This document shows positions 38,150 through 49,071 of a stretch of DNA of 64,000 nucleotides, piece by piece (the first letter of the stretch is position 1; each line of letters starts with the position of its first letter). The translations under genes and the position numbers were made by a program. This DNA is from Variovorax sp. J22P240 (GTDB lineage: Bacteria; Pseudomonadota; Gammaproteobacteria; Burkholderiales; Burkholderiaceae_C). Location of the stretch: assembly GCF_030316855.1 (NCBI RefSeq), contig NZ_JASZYR010000005.1, positions 124,001 to 188,000 of the forward strand, written 5' to 3'. The notes under the pieces were generated by a model. It ran no database searches and was not told the DNA's origin. It worked only from the letters and a program-made list of their open reading frames with translations.

Positions 38150-39765
38150 GTCAATTGCCTCAGTTTGAATCGTTGGAGTTTCCCGGTCTCGGTGCGCGGC
38201 AGGGTCGCCACGAATGCAACTTCCCGGGGGTATTTGAACGGGGCGATGGTCGCCTTGACGTGGTCCTGCAGGGCCTTGACCATCGCGGCGTCGCCTGTAT
38301 GGCCGGGCTTGAGCACGCAGAACGCCTTGACGATCATTCCGCGGTCTTCATCTGGCTTGCCGATCACGCCGCATTCGGCGACAGCCGGGTGCTTCAGGAG
38401 CGCATCCTCGACCTCCGGGCCGCCGACGTTGTAGCCCGCCGTGACGATCATGTCGTCGGCTCGCGACTGGTAGAAGAAATAGCCGTCCTCGTCCTCGACG
38501 AACGCATCGCCGGGGTAGTTCCACCCGTTCCGAACGTAGTCGGCCTGCCTGGGATCGTCGAGGTAGCGGCAACCGACGGGCCCGATGATGGCCAGCCTGC
38601 CGACCGTGCCACGGGGCACCTCGTTGCCCTCGTCGTCCACGATCTTCGCGGTAAAGCCTGGCACGGCCTTGCCGACCGCGCCGCGCCGGACGTCTTCGCC
38701 GGCCGCCGAAATGTAGATATGGAACACCTCGGTCCCGCCAATGCCATCCAGCATTTCGATCCCGGTGGCCTGCTTCCAGAGCTGCCGTGTCGCATCAGGC
38801 AAGGCTTCGCCGGCGCTCACGCTGATGCGCAGGCCCGGCACGCCAGCCGCCTTGGCGAACGCGGCCATCTGCCGGTAGAACGTGGGCGCGGTGTAGCAGA
38901 TGGTGGCGCCGATATCGCGAATCACGTCCACCATGGTCTCCGGCGTGTACGGGGCGTTGTGAAAGTACACCGAGGCACCGGCCCACATCGGAAAGATCAG
39001 CAGGCCGCCGAGCCCGAAGGTGAACGCCAGCGGTGGCGAACCGATCACGATGTCGTCGCTGCGTGCCTGCAGGACATGGCGCGGCCAGGTCTGGCACATC
39101 GCGAGCACGTCGCGGTGCGTCGTCACCGGCGCCTTGGGCTTGCCAGTGGTGCCGGAGGTAAAGGCCAGCAGTGCGATGTCGTCGGCCGCCGTCAGGCAGG
39201 CCTTGAAGGCGCCGCTCTTGGTGGCCGCGCGTGCCTCCAGTGTGTCGGACGCATCTGGCCGGTTGAACGCCAGGATCGTCGTGAGCACTGGATGCGCCTG
39301 TTGCGCCGTCTGCAACTCGTCGAGCAGCTTGCCCTCGCACAGTGCAACGACCGGCTGCGACTTCTCGATGATGTCGCCCAACTCCTTGGCGCGCAGCAGC
39401 GGCATCGTGGCGACCGCGATCAGGCCGGCTTTGACCACCGCGAGCCACGCCAGCGCCATCGCGACCGAGTTGCCGCCGCGCAGCAGCACGCGGTTGCCGG
39501 GAACGAGACCCAGGTCTTCGGTCAGCACCTGGGCGATGAGGTCGACTTCCACCGCGGCCTCGGTGTAGGTGAGCGTTCGACTCGGCGAGCGCAGCATCGG
39601 CTTGTCGGCGAAGCCCTTCGACAGGGCCTTGTCGAGCAATTCCTCCACCAGGTTCAACTGGTCCGGTAGCTGGAGCTCAGGCAGGTCGTACCGGAAGATC
39701 GGTAGCTGATCCGCCGGCGGCAGCCGGTCATGCACGAAGCGATCGATCTGCGCACTTGGGGTCAT
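38146..39765 (-). CDS. Aromatic acid-CoA ligase (probable 2-aminobenzoate-CoA ligase)
   Basis: A 539-residue AMP-forming acyl-CoA synthetase of the benzoate/2-aminobenzoate group. It has the P-loop [14 protein letters not shown], the A5-A8 region [14 protein letters not shown] and [19 protein letters not shown], and the C-terminal Lys motif KTGKLQ-like [11 protein letters not shown]. It activates an aromatic acid to its CoA ester with ATP. The neighbouring two-domain monooxygenase suggests anthranilate as substrate; salicylate or another hydroxybenzoate remains possible. ATG 39765 overlaps the previous stop by 4 bp, which sets the start; the longer frame overlaps the dehydrogenase. Confidence 0.85.
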   Translation of the reverse strand: MTPSAQIDRFVHDRLPPADQLPIFRYDLPELQLPDQLNLVEELLDKALSKGFADKPMLRSPSRTLTYTEAAVEVDLIAQVLTEDLGLVPGNRVLLRGGNSVAMALAWLAVVKAGLIAVATMPLLRAKELGDIIEKSQPVVALCEGKLLDELQTAQQAHPVLTTILAFNRPDASDTLEARAATKSGAFKACLTAADDIALLAFTSGTTGKPKAPVTTHRDVLAMCQTWPRHVLQARSDDIVIGSPPLAFTFGLGGLLIFPMWAGASVYFHNAPYTPETMVDVIRDIGATICYTAPTFYRQMAAFAKAAGVPGLRISVSAGEALPDATRQLWKQATGIEMLDGIGGTEVFHIYISAAGEDVRRGAVGKAVPGFTAKIVDDEGNEVPRGTVGRLAIIGPVGCRYLDDPRQADYVRNGWNYPGDAFVEDEDGYFFYQSRADDMIVTAGYNVGGPEVEDALLKHPAVAECGVIGKPDEDRGMIVKAFCVLKPGHTGDAAMVKALQDHVKATIAPFKYPREVAFVATLPRTETGKLQRFKLRQLT

Positions 39766-40955
39766 TTGTTCCTCAGGACGGCCTTGCCAATGATCAGTTG
39801 CTGGACCTCCGTTGCGCCTTCGTAGATGCGCAACGAACGGATGTCGCGGTAGAGGCTCTCGACCTTCGTGCCCACCTTCACGCCGAGGCCGCCGTGCATC
39901 TGCAGCGCCATGTCGATCACGCGGCTTGCGTTCTCTGTGGCGCACATCTTGGCCATGGCGGCGGCTGCCGTGAGGTCGCCGACGGCAGGCTCGCCGCGTC
40001 GTTCGCTGTCGTCGCGCATCCAGGCCGCGCGGTAGGTGAGCAGCGCGGCGCTATCGATCAGTGCGGCCATCTCGCCGAGCTTGGCTTGCGTGAGCTGGAA
40101 GTCCGCCAGCGTCTGGCCGAACATCTTGCGCTTCTGGGCGTGCTGGATGGCTTCGGACAACGCCCGCCGGGCCATGCCGAGCGCAGCGCCGGCGACGGAG
40201 GCTCGGAAGATGTCGAGCGTACGCATCGCCAGCTTGAAGCCGCCGTTCAACTCGCCCAGCTGTGCGCTGCGCGGCACGGTGCAGCCGTCGAAGCGCAAGG
40301 TGGCCAGGGGGTGCGGCGCCATCACCTCGATGTGGCCCGAGGTGTCGAGTCCCGGTGTCTTCGCGTCGACGATGAACGCGGTGATCCCGCGCGACCCGGC
40401 CGTCGGATCGGTCTTGGCGAAGACGCAGTAGAAGTCGGCGATGCCGCCATTGCTGATCCAGGTTTTCTCGCCCGTCAGGCGCCAACCGTCGGCAGTGGCT
40501 TCGGCGCGCATCGCCATCGCACCGACGTCCGAGCCCGCATCGGGTTCGCTGAGCGCGAAAGCGGCGATCTTCTCGCCGCGGCCCACCGGCGCGAGGTAGT
40601 CGGCATGCTGTGCGGAGGTGCCGGCCAGCGTGATGGCTCCGCTGCCCAGGCCCTGCATCGCGAACGCGAAGTCCGCCAGCGGCGAGTGAAACGCGAGCGT
40701 CTCGCGCAGGAGCACCAGGGCGCGCGAATCAAGCCGGTCCAGCGCACCGCCGGATGCGGCCGGCACGCAATAACGCAGCCAGCCGCCCTGGCCGAGCCGC
40801 CGGACCCAGTCGCGGCAAGCGGCACGATCGTCGCGCTCGTCCACGGACTGCGCGGCGGCCCAGGGCAGCAGGTCGCGTGCGAGCGCGCGATGCGCGTCGT
40901 CGAAGAAGGGCAGCGCAAGATGCGCCGTGGAGGGGTCGACAGCAGATGCGGCCAT
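39762..40955 (-). CDS. Acyl-CoA dehydrogenase
   Basis: A 397-residue FAD acyl-CoA dehydrogenase with [14 protein letters not shown] (FAD/substrate), [16 protein letters not shown], and the C-terminal LQMHGGLGV ... [17 protein letters not shown], where the catalytic Glu of this branch lies (YEGATE). In the aerobic 2-aminobenzoyl-CoA pathway such an enzyme follows ring reduction. It is 3 bp after the enoyl-CoA hydratase and overlaps the ligase by 4 bp, so the genes are tightly coupled. Confidence 0.9.
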   Translation of the reverse strand: MAASAVDPSTAHLALPFFDDAHRALARDLLPWAAAQSVDERDDRAACRDWVRRLGQGGWLRYCVPAASGGALDRLDSRALVLLRETLAFHSPLADFAFAMQGLGSGAITLAGTSAQHADYLAPVGRGEKIAAFALSEPDAGSDVGAMAMRAEATADGWRLTGEKTWISNGGIADFYCVFAKTDPTAGSRGITAFIVDAKTPGLDTSGHIEVMAPHPLATLRFDGCTVPRSAQLGELNGGFKLAMRTLDIFRASVAGAALGMARRALSEAIQHAQKRKMFGQTLADFQLTQAKLGEMAALIDSAALLTYRAAWMRDDSERRGEPAVGDLTAAAAMAKMCATENASRVIDMALQMHGGLGVKVGTKVESLYRDIRSLRIYEGATEVQQLIIGKAVLRNK

Positions 40956-40958
40956 GGA

Positions 40959-41813
40959 TCAGTCCCCCTCGAACACGGGCTTGCGCTTGGCAGCGAAGGC
41001 TTCGTAGGCGCGCTTGAAGTCCTCGGTCTGCATGCAAATGGCCTGCGCTTGCGCTTCGGCCTCGATGGCCTGGTCGATGGTCATCGACCATTCCTGCGAC
41101 AGCATGGTCTTGGTCATGCCGTGCGCAAAGCTCGGGCCTTCCGCGAGATCGCGCGCGGTCGCGGTGGCGGCGGCCAGCAGCGCATCGCTCTCGTGCAGCG
41201 CGTTGAAGAAGCCCCAGGCGTGGCCTTCCTGGGCCGTCATGGCGCGGCCGGTGAAGAGCAGCTCGGACGCACGGCCCTGGCCGATCATGCGGGGCAGGAG
41301 CGCACAGGCGCCCATGTCGGCCCCCGCGAGCCCGACACGCGTGAACAGGAATGCGGTGCGCGTCGCAGGCGTTCCGTAGCGAATGTCGCAGGCCAGCGCG
41401 ATCATCGCGCCGGCACCGGCGCAGACGCCGTCGATCGCGCCCACGATGGGCTGCGGGCAATGACGGATCGCCTTCACCAGGTCGCCCGTCATGCGCGTGA
41501 ATTCCAGCAACTCGGGCATGCGCATGCGGGTGAGGGGGCCGATGATTTCATGCACGTCGCCGCCCGAGCAGAAGTTGCCGCCCGCGCCCGTGACGACGAT
41601 CGCCTTCACGTCGGTGGCGAAGCTCAGCGCGCGAAACAGGTCGCGCAGCTCGGCGTACGAATCGAAGGTCAGCGGGTTCTTGCGCTCGGGCCGATTCAGC
41701 GTGATGGTGCCGACGCCAGCGTCGAAGGACCACGAGAAATGCTCGGCCACATATGCGGCCTTGGGTTCGAACTGCGCGCGCATGGGGCTGTCCGCGCCGA
41801 TGTAGTGCTTCAT
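40959..41813 (-). CDS. Enoyl-CoA hydratase/isomerase family protein
   Basis: A 284-residue crotonase-fold protein. The oxyanion segment [18 protein letters not shown] and the second one [18 protein letters not shown] are clear; the usual catalytic Glu of hydratases is not obvious in the later segment ([17 protein letters not shown]), so it may be a ring-opening hydrolase or isomerase. Fits a step after dehydrogenation in the aromatic-CoA route. The start ATG 41813 overlaps the MarR stop by 4 bp; the longer frame to 41984 lies in marR and is rejected. Confidence 0.87.
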   Translation of the reverse strand: MKHYIGADSPMRAQFEPKAAYVAEHFSWSFDAGVGTITLNRPERKNPLTFDSYAELRDLFRALSFATDVKAIVVTGAGGNFCSGGDVHEIIGPLTRMRMPELLEFTRMTGDLVKAIRHCPQPIVGAIDGVCAGAGAMIALACDIRYGTPATRTAFLFTRVGLAGADMGACALLPRMIGQGRASELLFTGRAMTAQEGHAWGFFNALHESDALLAAATATARDLAEGPSFAHGMTKTMLSQEWSMTIDQAIEAEAQAQAICMQTEDFKRAYEAFAAKRKPVFEGD

Positions 41814-42283
41814 AGAGTCTCCGCCGTTTGATGTGAGTGTTGTTTGACCTTGCCGAGCAGCTTGTGCAACTGGGCGATTTCCTTCGGGTTCAGCGCCGAG
41901 AACGCATCGCAGATCCACGCCTCGTGCTGCTGCGCCATCTCGTTGAAAAGCTTGCGGCCGCGCGCCGTGAGGCGCACGCGCCAAGCGCGACGGTCGCCTG
42001 CGACATCCACTCGCTCCACGAGACCTTCCGTCACCAGTTGGTCGGTGATGCCGGTGACGTTGCCGCCGGTGACCATCATCCGCCGCGACAACTCGTTCAT
42101 CTTCATTCCGTCGGGAGAGCGCTCCAGCTGCGACATGAGGTCGAAGCGGGGCAGGGTGGTGGCGAATTGCTCGCGCAATTCGTTTCGGACCTGTTTCTCG
42201 ATCAACTGGGTGCAGGTCAGGAGGCGCAGCCAGAGCCGGAGTTCGTCAGGGTGTTCGCTGTGGGCCCGTGCTTCGAGGTCCAT
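41810..42283 (-). CDS. MarR-family regulator of the aromatic-CoA operon
   Basis: A 157-residue winged-helix MarR protein ([41 protein letters not shown] as recognition helix, then the wing [18 protein letters not shown]). Being inside the operon, it probably senses a CoA-thioester intermediate and represses from the palindrome at 44652-44665; both points are inference. It starts 1 bp after the monooxygenase stop. Confidence 0.9.
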   Translation of the reverse strand: MDLEARAHSEHPDELRLWLRLLTCTQLIEKQVRNELREQFATTLPRFDLMSQLERSPDGMKMNELSRRMMVTGGNVTGITDQLVTEGLVERVDVAGDRRAWRVRLTARGRKLFNEMAQQHEAWICDAFSALNPKEIAQLHKLLGKVKQHSHQTAETL

Positions 42284-42284
42284 G

Positions 42285-44642
42285 CTATTGCTCCTCTTCG
42301 GGGACGCGCGGCGCCGCTGCCAGGGCTGCCGCGAGTTGCTGCTGCTTGGCGATCTCGCGGTACATCTGGTCGCGGCCGCTCAGGTATTGCTTGGGCCAGT
42401 CGACGTCGCGGTTCTGCAGCTTGGCAGCCTCGTGCAGCGTCCACGCCGGGTCGGCCAGGTGCGGGCGCGCGATGGCGCAGAGGTCGGCGCGCCCGGCCGC
42501 GATGATGCTGTTGGCCTGGTCGGCATCAGTGATGGCGCCGACCGCGATCGTGGAGATGCCGACCTCGTTGCGGATGCGATCCGCAAACGGTGTCTGGTAC
42601 ATGCGCCCGTAGACCGGCTTCGCTGCGCGAGTGGTCTGGCCGGACGACACGTCGATGAAGTCGCAGCCTGCGTCCTTGAAGGCGCGCGCCACCACCACCG
42701 CATCGGCATCGGTATTGCCGCCCGGTGCCCAGTCGTGAGCCGAGATGCGCACGCTCATCGGCCGGTCCGCGGGCCACACCGCACGCATCGCGCGGAAGAC
42801 TTCGAGCGGATAGCGGCAGCGGTTCTCGATGTCGCCGCCGTATTCGTCGGTGCGCAGGTTGGTCAGCGGGCTGATGAAGGACGACAGCAGATAGCCGTGC
42901 GCGCAGTGCACTTCGAGCCAGTCGAAACCGGCCTCGGCGGCGCGCCGGGTGGATTCGACGAACTGCTCGCGCATGCGGTCCATGTCGGCGCGCGTCATCT
43001 GCGCGGGCAGCTGGTTCTGCTCTCCATAGGCCAGCGCGCTGGCGGCCAGCAGCGGCCAGTTGCCTTCCGGCAGCGGCTCGTCCGTGCCTTCCCAGCCGAC
43101 CTGCGTCGAGCCTTTCGGACCGCTGTGGCCGAGCTGCATGCCGATCTTTGCACTCGACTGCGAGTGAACGAAATCGACGATGCGCTTGAAGGCTGCGGAC
43201 TGCGCGTCGTTGTAGAGCCCGGTGCAGGCCGGCGAGATGCGGCCTTCGGGCGTCGGGCTGGTCATTTCCACGAAGACCATGCCCGCGCCGCCGAGAGCGC
43301 GTGCACCGAGGTGCACGAGCAGGAAGTCCTGCGGAACGCCGTCGACTGCGCTGTAGGTCGCCATCGGCGACACGACGATGCGGTTCTTGAGCGTCAACCC
43401 GCGCACGGTGAGCGGCATCAGCATCGGAGGCAGGGTCTTGCCGCCCGACAGCCACTGCTCGTAGCCGCCCAGCCATTCGGTATCGCGCAAGCGCAGGTTC
43501 TCGTGGCTGATGCGCTGCGATCGCGTGAGCAGCGAATAGGCGAACTGCTCGATCTCCATGCCGGTGTAGCGCGGCACGTTCTCGAACCACTCGGTCGAGT
43601 TGCGCGCAGCGTTCTGGATCTTCAGCACCTCGACGCTGCGGCGCGCCTCGTAGGCCTCCAGCACGTGGTCGATGTCACCGCCGGTGGCGAATTCGTTGGC
43701 CAGGTCGATCGCATCCTCGAGCGCGAGCTTGGTGCCCGAGCCGATCGAGAAATGCGCGGTGTGCGCCGCGTCGCCCATCAGCACGACCGGCACGGTCTTG
43801 CCGTTGACGCTGACTCGGTGCGTCCAGTGCTTGCAGACGACGCGCGGAAAGCGGATCCAGTTGGCCGAGCCGCGCAGGTGCGTGGCGTTGCTGATGAGCG
43901 AATGGCCGTCCAGGTATTTCGCGAAGAGCTTTTCACAGAAGGCGATGGCTTCCGGCTGCTCCATCTTGTCGAGGCCGTGCGCCTGCCAGACTTCTTCAGG
44001 CGTTTCGACGATGAAGGTCGACGTCTTGTCGTCGAACTGGTAGGCGTGGGCCTGGAACCAGCCGTGCTCGGTCTTCTCGAAGGCGAAGGTGAAGGCGTCG
44101 AAGGTCTGGTTCGTGCCGAGCCAGACGAAGCGGCATTGCCGCAGGTCGACGTCGGGCTCGAACACCTCCGCGTAGCGTTGGCGGATGCGGCTGTTGAGGC
44201 CGTCGCTGGCGATCACGAGATCAGCGTTGTACTGCTCGGCCAGCGCCTGGTCGTCCGTGGCGTCGGTTTCGAACACCAGCTTGACGCCGAGCGCCAGGCA
44301 CCGCTCCTGCAGGATGTTCAGCAGCCGTTTGCGCCCGATGCCGCAGAAGCCGTGGCCGCCGGAGCGTACCTGCCGGCCCTTGAAGAACACCTGGATATCG
44401 TCCCAGTGGTGGAACTCCCGGCCGATCAGGGCGGCAGTGTCGGGGTCGGCCGCGGCCAGGTTGGCCAGCGTCTGGTCGCTGAGCACCACGCCCCAGCCGA
44501 AGGTGTCGAAGGGGCGGTTGCGCTCGATCACCGTGATTTCGAGGCCCGGCTGGCGGGCTTTCATCAGCAGACTGAAGTACAGGCCCGCGGGGCCTCCGCC
44601 GATGCACAGGACACGCTGAAGGTTCGGGGTGAAGCTATTCAT
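42285..44642 (-). CDS. Two-domain 2-aminobenzoyl-CoA (or salicylyl-CoA) monooxygenase/reductase
   Basis: A 785-residue fusion. Residues 1-~395 form an FAD aromatic hydroxylase (GGGPAG 15-20, [20 protein letters not shown] 290-295). Residues ~415-770 form an old-yellow-enzyme domain ([57 protein letters not shown]). This is the layout of 2-aminobenzoyl-CoA monooxygenase/reductase described in Azoarcus, which hydroxylates and then reduces the ring; salicylyl-CoA 5-hydroxylases share it. ATG 44642 is chosen because the longer frame overlaps the divergent cfa gene. First gene of a six-gene operon. Confidence 0.9.
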   Translation of the reverse strand: MNSFTPNLQRVLCIGGGPAGLYFSLLMKARQPGLEITVIERNRPFDTFGWGVVLSDQTLANLAAADPDTAALIGREFHHWDDIQVFFKGRQVRSGGHGFCGIGRKRLLNILQERCLALGVKLVFETDATDDQALAEQYNADLVIASDGLNSRIRQRYAEVFEPDVDLRQCRFVWLGTNQTFDAFTFAFEKTEHGWFQAHAYQFDDKTSTFIVETPEEVWQAHGLDKMEQPEAIAFCEKLFAKYLDGHSLISNATHLRGSANWIRFPRVVCKHWTHRVSVNGKTVPVVLMGDAAHTAHFSIGSGTKLALEDAIDLANEFATGGDIDHVLEAYEARRSVEVLKIQNAARNSTEWFENVPRYTGMEIEQFAYSLLTRSQRISHENLRLRDTEWLGGYEQWLSGGKTLPPMLMPLTVRGLTLKNRIVVSPMATYSAVDGVPQDFLLVHLGARALGGAGMVFVEMTSPTPEGRISPACTGLYNDAQSAAFKRIVDFVHSQSSAKIGMQLGHSGPKGSTQVGWEGTDEPLPEGNWPLLAASALAYGEQNQLPAQMTRADMDRMREQFVESTRRAAEAGFDWLEVHCAHGYLLSSFISPLTNLRTDEYGGDIENRCRYPLEVFRAMRAVWPADRPMSVRISAHDWAPGGNTDADAVVVARAFKDAGCDFIDVSSGQTTRAAKPVYGRMYQTPFADRIRNEVGISTIAVGAITDADQANSIIAAGRADLCAIARPHLADPAWTLHEAAKLQNRDVDWPKQYLSGRDQMYREIAKQQQLAAALAAAPRVPEEEQ

Positions 44643-44651
44643 GGATAAATA

Positions 44652-44665
44652 GTTTAGACATAAAC
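44652..44665. promoter_or_regulatory. Candidate MarR operator
   Basis: GTTTA-GACA-TAAAC is a perfect 5-4-5 inverted repeat, 9 bp upstream of the monooxygenase start and in the shared gap with cfa. AT-rich short palindromes of this kind are typical MarR-family binding sites. No protein binding has been shown. Confidence 0.5.
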
Positions 44666-44752
44666 GATCTGATGTCAACCCGGGCGACTCCCTGGGTACT
44701 CGTAGAGGCACCCCAGTTGACGGGGGCTCTCCACGGTGGCAAAAATGAACCC

Positions 44753-46021
44753 ATGCAAAGCCTGATCCCGAAGATCGAGTCCCAGCTTTCCACACTGTCC
44801 GTGCCCATCACGCTGCAATTGCCCGACGGCCGGCAGGTTGCAAAGCCCGGATCTCGCGTCACTCTTGCTTTCAATGAATGGTCGGGTCTCGCCAAGCTGG
44901 CGGGGCGGCAAATCGGCGCCATCGGCGAGGCCTATGTCGAAGGGCGCGTCCAGATCGAGGGCGCGATGCGCGACCTCTTCGACGCGGCGGCCGGCCTGCT
45001 GCCCGGCAATCCCGCCGAGACCAACACCGGCTGGTGGAGCCGCATGCAGCGCCGCGCCAAGTCGCGCGGGTCGCACTCGCTGGGCAGGGACGAGGCGCAG
45101 GTCCAGTTCCACTATGACGTCTCCGACGACTTCTATGCGCTGTGGCTCGATCCGCGGCGCGTGTATTCGTGCGGCTACTTCCGCGACGAGGCCATGACAC
45201 TCGCGCAGGCCCAGGAGGCCAAGCTCGATCACATCTGCCGAAAGCTCATGCTGAAGCCGGGCGAGCGCTATCTCGACATCGGTTCAGGCTGGGGCGCGCT
45301 GCTGATGTGGGCCGCCGAGCACTACGGCGTGGATGCGACCGGCATCACGCTGTCGAAGAACCAGCACGCTCATGTGCAGGGCCTGATCGAGGAGAAAGGC
45401 CTGCAGGGGCGCGTGCGCGTCGAACTGCGTGACTACCGCAAGCTCGAGACCGACAGGCCCTACGACAAGATCTCGTCGGTCGGCATGTTCGAGCACGTCG
45501 GCAGCGCCAACATGCCGACCTATTTCCGCAAGATCCATGCGCTGCTGGCGCCCGGCGGCCTCGTGATGAACCACGGAATCACCTCGGGCCAGCTCAACTA
45601 CCATCAACTGGGCGCCGGGATGGGGGATTTCATCGAGAAGTACATCTTCCCGGGCGGCGAACTCCTGCACGTGACCCACGTCCTGCGGGAGACCGCCGCG
45701 GCGGGCCTCGAAATGGTCGATACCGAGAACCTGCGGCCGCACTATGCGCGCACGCTGTGGGCCTGGTCCGACGCGCTCGAATCGCAGCTCGATGCGGCGC
45801 GCGAGGTGCTCGAGCGCAGTGGTGGCAAGCAGGGCGAGAACGCCGAACGCATCCTGCGCGCGTACCGCCTCTACCTGGCCGGCTCGGCCATGAGCTTCGA
45901 GCAGGGCTGGATCTCGCTGCACCAGATGCTGTCCATCAAGCCGGACGGCGCGGTCGAGGCCCATCCGCTGCGTGGCTCACAATCGACGTACCCTTTTGTT
46001 CGCGACCACATCTACAAGTGA
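44753..46021 (+). CDS. cfa: Cyclopropane-fatty-acyl-phospholipid synthase
   Basis: A 422-residue Cfa. It methylenates double bonds of membrane phospholipid acyl chains with SAM. The SAM motif [20 protein letters not shown] and the active-site region [19 protein letters not shown] and [12 protein letters not shown] are clear. ATG 44753 is chosen; an upstream ATG at 44672 in the promoter gap is rejected. The start is preceded by the region with the MarR-type palindrome on the other side of the gap. Confidence 0.94.
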   Translation: MQSLIPKIESQLSTLSVPITLQLPDGRQVAKPGSRVTLAFNEWSGLAKLAGRQIGAIGEAYVEGRVQIEGAMRDLFDAAAGLLPGNPAETNTGWWSRMQRRAKSRGSHSLGRDEAQVQFHYDVSDDFYALWLDPRRVYSCGYFRDEAMTLAQAQEAKLDHICRKLMLKPGERYLDIGSGWGALLMWAAEHYGVDATGITLSKNQHAHVQGLIEEKGLQGRVRVELRDYRKLETDRPYDKISSVGMFEHVGSANMPTYFRKIHALLAPGGLVMNHGITSGQLNYHQLGAGMGDFIEKYIFPGGELLHVTHVLRETAAAGLEMVDTENLRPHYARTLWAWSDALESQLDAAREVLERSGGKQGENAERILRAYRLYLAGSAMSFEQGWISLHQMLSIKPDGAVEAHPLRGSQSTYPFVRDHIYK

Positions 46022-46031
46022 GTGAGGCACC

Positions 46032-46355
46032 ATGCTGTATCGATTCCAATCTCGGGCGACTCCCCCCTTCGTGATGCTCGAGGTGCATGCGCGCCAGCTG
46101 TTCGGCATCATCGGGAAGGCACCGGCGCCGAAGGGTGTCATCACCGGCGAGCAAATGCCGGCAGCCATCGCGGCGCTGGAGGCGGCGATGGCAAACGAGG
46201 GCCGCAACGCCCACAACGCGGATTCCTACGCGGTCGAAGGCCATGACGAGGATGCGGAGAAGCAGCACATCGGCCTGCGCCAGCGTGCCGCTCCGCTGCT
46301 GCACATGCTCAAGGACTCCCTCGCGGACGGCAAGGATGTCGTCTGGGAGGTTTAG
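46032..46355 (+). CDS. DUF1840 small protein
   Basis: A 107-residue protein of the DUF1840 family (MLYRFQSRATPPFVMLEVHA, GVITGEQMPAAIAALEAAM, RAAPLLHMLKDSLADGKDV). Function unknown; found widely in betaproteobacteria. It follows cfa by 10 bp on the same strand. Confidence 0.85.
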   Translation: MLYRFQSRATPPFVMLEVHARQLFGIIGKAPAPKGVITGEQMPAAIAALEAAMANEGRNAHNADSYAVEGHDEDAEKQHIGLRQRAAPLLHMLKDSLADGKDVVWEV

Positions 46356-46360
46356 CAAGG

Positions 46361-46451
46361 CTCACCCCCAGGCTTCGCGCACTTCGTGTCGCTACGCCTA
46401 CCCCCTTGCAGGGGGCGCCGCATGCGGCCCGGCGGAGCCGGTTCCGCTGCG
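46361..46451. repeat. Interspersed GC-rich repeat, copy 3 (inverted)
   Basis: Reverse orientation of the family: CCCCCAGGCTTCGCGCACTT, then CCCCCTTGCAGGGGG and GGCGGAGCCGG. It lies between the stop of the DUF1840 gene and the convergent Bug receptor gene. Confidence 0.82.
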
Positions 46452-46485
46452 GCTCCTGTATTGGCGCGCTGCGCGCGCCCTCGGC

Positions 46486-47502
46486 CTAGTCGACTTTTGC
46501 TCCTGAGGCTTTGACGACCTTCGCCCACTTGGCGTGTTCGCTGTCGATCAGCTTGGCGAATTCGGCGGGGGTGTTGCCGCTCGGGATGGCGCCTTGGGCG
46601 ACCATCTTTTCCTTGATTGCAGGCGTGCCCAGGGACTTCGCGACTTCCTGCTGGATGCGGTTGATGATGTCCGGCGGGGTGCCGGCGGGGGCCAGGAGGC
46701 CGAACCACGAGCTGGCTTCGTAGCCCTTGAGCGATGGGCCGCCGGCTTCTTCCACCGTCGGGACATCGGGCAGTGCAGGCGAGCGCTGCGAACTGGTCAC
46801 CGCCAGCGCCTTCAGCTTGCCGCCCTTGATCTGCTGCATCGACGACGGCAGGTTGTCGAACATCACGTCGGCATTGCCGCCCACCAGGTCCAGCAGCGCC
46901 GGGCCCGATCCGCGGTAGGGGATGTGCGTCATGTAGCTGCCGGTCATGGTCTTGAAGAGCTCGCCGGCCAGGTGGATGGAGGTGCCGCTGCCGCTCGATG
47001 CCATGTTGAGCTTGCCGGGGTTGGCCTTGGCGTACTTCACGAAGTCGGCGACGTTGTTGATGTTGAGCGCCTTGGCCTTGTCGACGTTCATTTCCATCAC
47101 GTTCGGGACTGCGGCGACCAGGGTGATCGGCGCGAAGTCCTTGATGGGGTCGAAGGGCAGCTTGGGGTACAGCGCGCGGTTGATACCGTGCGTGCCGACG
47201 GTGCCCATGAGCAGCGTGTAGCCGTCGTTGGGCGATTTCGCCACGATCTCGGCGCCCACGTTGCCGCCGGCGCCGGCACGGTTGTCGACGATGAACTGCT
47301 GGCCAAAGGCCTTGGACAGTTCGGGTGCGACGGCGCGCGCCAGGATGTCGGTCGTGCCACCCGGCGCGAACGGCACCACGATGCGCACGGGCTTGGTCGG
47401 CCAGGTGGACTGCGCGTTCGCCGGACCTGCGGCAAAGGCCATTGCGGCCATCGCAGCCATGGTGAGCGCGGTGCGACGGCGGAAGGGGAAAGAAGAGATC
47501 AT
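46486..47502 (-). CDS. Bug-family (TctC) periplasmic solute receptor
   Basis: A 338-residue secreted solute binder of the tripartite tricarboxylate transporter family. It has a signal peptide ([20 protein letters not shown], cleavage after ANA) followed by the family pattern [20 protein letters not shown] and [14 protein letters not shown]. Bug receptors bind carboxylates or other small polar solutes; no TctA/TctB membrane genes are nearby, as for most Bug paralogues. Ligand unknown. It lies 106 bp after a MarR gene, possibly one unit with the 2-oxoacid dehydrogenase genes. Confidence 0.92.
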   Translation of the reverse strand: MISSFPFRRRTALTMAAMAAMAFAAGPANAQSTWPTKPVRIVVPFAPGGTTDILARAVAPELSKAFGQQFIVDNRAGAGGNVGAEIVAKSPNDGYTLLMGTVGTHGINRALYPKLPFDPIKDFAPITLVAAVPNVMEMNVDKAKALNINNVADFVKYAKANPGKLNMASSGSGTSIHLAGELFKTMTGSYMTHIPYRGSGPALLDLVGGNADVMFDNLPSSMQQIKGGKLKALAVTSSQRSPALPDVPTVEEAGGPSLKGYEASSWFGLLAPAGTPPDIINRIQQEVAKSLGTPAIKEKMVAQGAIPSGNTPAEFAKLIDSEHAKWAKVVKASGAKVD

Positions 47503-47608
47503 GCTGGGATTCCTGTGGATGGGGCCGGCTGATCGCCGGCTCCGTGCACCTGTTTTTACAGGCGAAGCGGACGTCGCGTCGCGGGTGAAAACCCCGGGCG
47601 CGATCGGC

Positions 47609-48064
47609 TCAGGCCGGAGATCCCGACTCGACGGTCCCAGCCACCGACGCGATCAGCTTGTCCAGCGTGGCATTCATCCTGCGCAACTCTTCCGTGTCGA
47701 CACCCGCGAACAGTTCCGCCTCGCGTTCGCGCGCCTGCGAGCTGGCCGTCGCGTACAACGCCTTGCCGATGCTGCTCAGGTAGAGCCTGCTGCGCCGCAG
47801 ATCGGTCGGGTCCTCATGGCGGTGCAGCCGCTTGTGGCGCTGCAATCCGGCCAGCGCGCGGCTGACCGCCATCTTGTCCAGCCCCGTGAGATCCGCGACC
47901 TGCGTGGCTGTGAGCCCGGGCCGCGCGCCCAGCACCGCCATCGCACGCCACTCGTTCAGCGTGAGCTGGTGCTGACGGCCTACGCGCTGCTGGAAGGGGC
48001 GCGCCGTCAGGTTGACGACGCGGACCAGCTTGAAGAACACCGAGTCTTCCAGCCCCGTGTTCAT
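47609..48064 (-). CDS. MarR-family regulator
   Basis: A 151-residue MarR protein with the winged [23 protein letters not shown] and basic wing [17 protein letters not shown]. It overlaps the stop of the E1-beta gene by 4 bp and so is coupled to it, which suggests it senses a metabolite of that enzyme's pathway. The earlier start in the frame falls inside the E1-beta gene and is rejected. Confidence 0.88.
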   Translation of the reverse strand: MNTGLEDSVFFKLVRVVNLTARPFQQRVGRQHQLTLNEWRAMAVLGARPGLTATQVADLTGLDKMAVSRALAGLQRHKRLHRHEDPTDLRRSRLYLSSIGKALYATASSQAREREAELFAGVDTEELRRMNATLDKLIASVAGTVESGSPA

Positions 48065-49071
48065 CCCCGCAACGCCTTGGCGCCCTTCACGATCTGTTCG
48101 ACGCTCACGCGCGATTGCGCCTCCAGCACCGGCGCGTAGCCGACGGGAATGCGCGGCGCTCCCAGCCGCGTCACGCGGCAACCGGTCGCTTCGGCGGCGG
48201 TCGCGGCGATCTCCGCGCCGAAGCCTGCTGCCTGCACCGCCTCATGGACCACCAGCAGGCGCCCGGTGCGGCTGCAGGAGGAGAGCACTGTCTCGCGGTC
48301 CCAGGGCCAGAGCGAGCGCAGGTCGATCAGGTCGACCGCAATGCCTTCGGCTGCCAGCGCCTCGCAGGCGGCGATGCATGTGTGCATCTGCTTACCCCAA
48401 CTCACCAGCGTGAGCGCGTCGCCTTGGCGAACATGGGCCGCCTTGCCCAGCGGAACCACGGCGCCTTCATCGACCACGCCGCGCATCCCCCAGAGCGTCT
48501 TGTGCTCGATGTAGACCACCGGATCGCCGCACTGCATGGCCGCGCGCAGCAGCGAGTAGTTGTCCTGCGGCGTCGACGGACACACCACCACCACGCCCGG
48601 CAGGTGCGCAAACCAGGCTTCGAGCGATTGCGAATGCTGCGCCGCCGAGGCATCCCAGATGCCCCCAGGCATGCGGGCCACCAGCGGAACGCGGCCCTGG
48701 CCGCCGAACATGAAGCGGTTCTTCGCGGCCTGGTTCACCAGTTCGTCCATGCCGCACAGCGCGAAGTCGACCACCCGCATCTCGACCACCGGACGCAAGC
48801 CCGCGAGCGCCATGCCGACGCCGGCACCCATGATCGCGGCCTCGGAGATCGGCGTGTCGATCACGCGCTCCGCGCCGAAGCTTTCCTGCAGGCCCTTGTA
48901 CTGACCGAAGATGCCGCCGCGGCCGACGTCCTCGCCGAGCACGACCACATTCGGGTCGGCTTCCATCTCGCGCCGCACCGCCAGCACGGCAGCCTCGGCG
49001 TAGCTGAGTTCCTGCGCAGTGGTGGGTGCGGGCGCCGTGCGGCCTCCGGCCATGTCGCTCGTCATATCCAT
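48061..49071 (-). CDS. 2-oxoacid dehydrogenase E1 beta subunit
   Basis: A 336-residue E1-beta of the pyruvate/acetoin/branched-chain dehydrogenase group. It shows VLGEDVGRGGIFGQYKGL, the invariant Glu region IDTPISEAAIMGAGVGMAL, and LIDLRSLWPWDRETV. With E1-alpha it decarboxylates a 2-oxoacid (or acetoin) on thiamine diphosphate. No E2 or E3 gene is in view, so it must borrow them or act alone. It overlaps the E1-alpha gene by 10 bp. Confidence 0.9.
   Translation of the reverse strand: MDMTSDMAGGRTAPAPTTAQELSYAEAAVLAVRREMEADPNVVVLGEDVGRGGIFGQYKGLQESFGAERVIDTPISEAAIMGAGVGMALAGLRPVVEMRVVDFALCGMDELVNQAAKNRFMFGGQGRVPLVARMPGGIWDASAAQHSQSLEAWFAHLPGVVVVCPSTPQDNYSLLRAAMQCGDPVVYIEHKTLWGMRGVVDEGAVVPLGKAAHVRQGDALTLVSWGKQMHTCIAACEALAAEGIAVDLIDLRSLWPWDRETVLSSCSRTGRLLVVHEAVQAAGFGAEIAATAAEATGCRVTRLGAPRIPVGYAPVLEAQSRVSVEQIVKGAKALRG

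Noticed and set aside
41844..44648. Plus-strand frame of 934 codons opposite the monooxygenase and MarR genes
   Set aside because: Composition is typical of an antisense shadow (Arg/His/Ala/Val-rich, no domain), while the minus strand holds intact enzymes.
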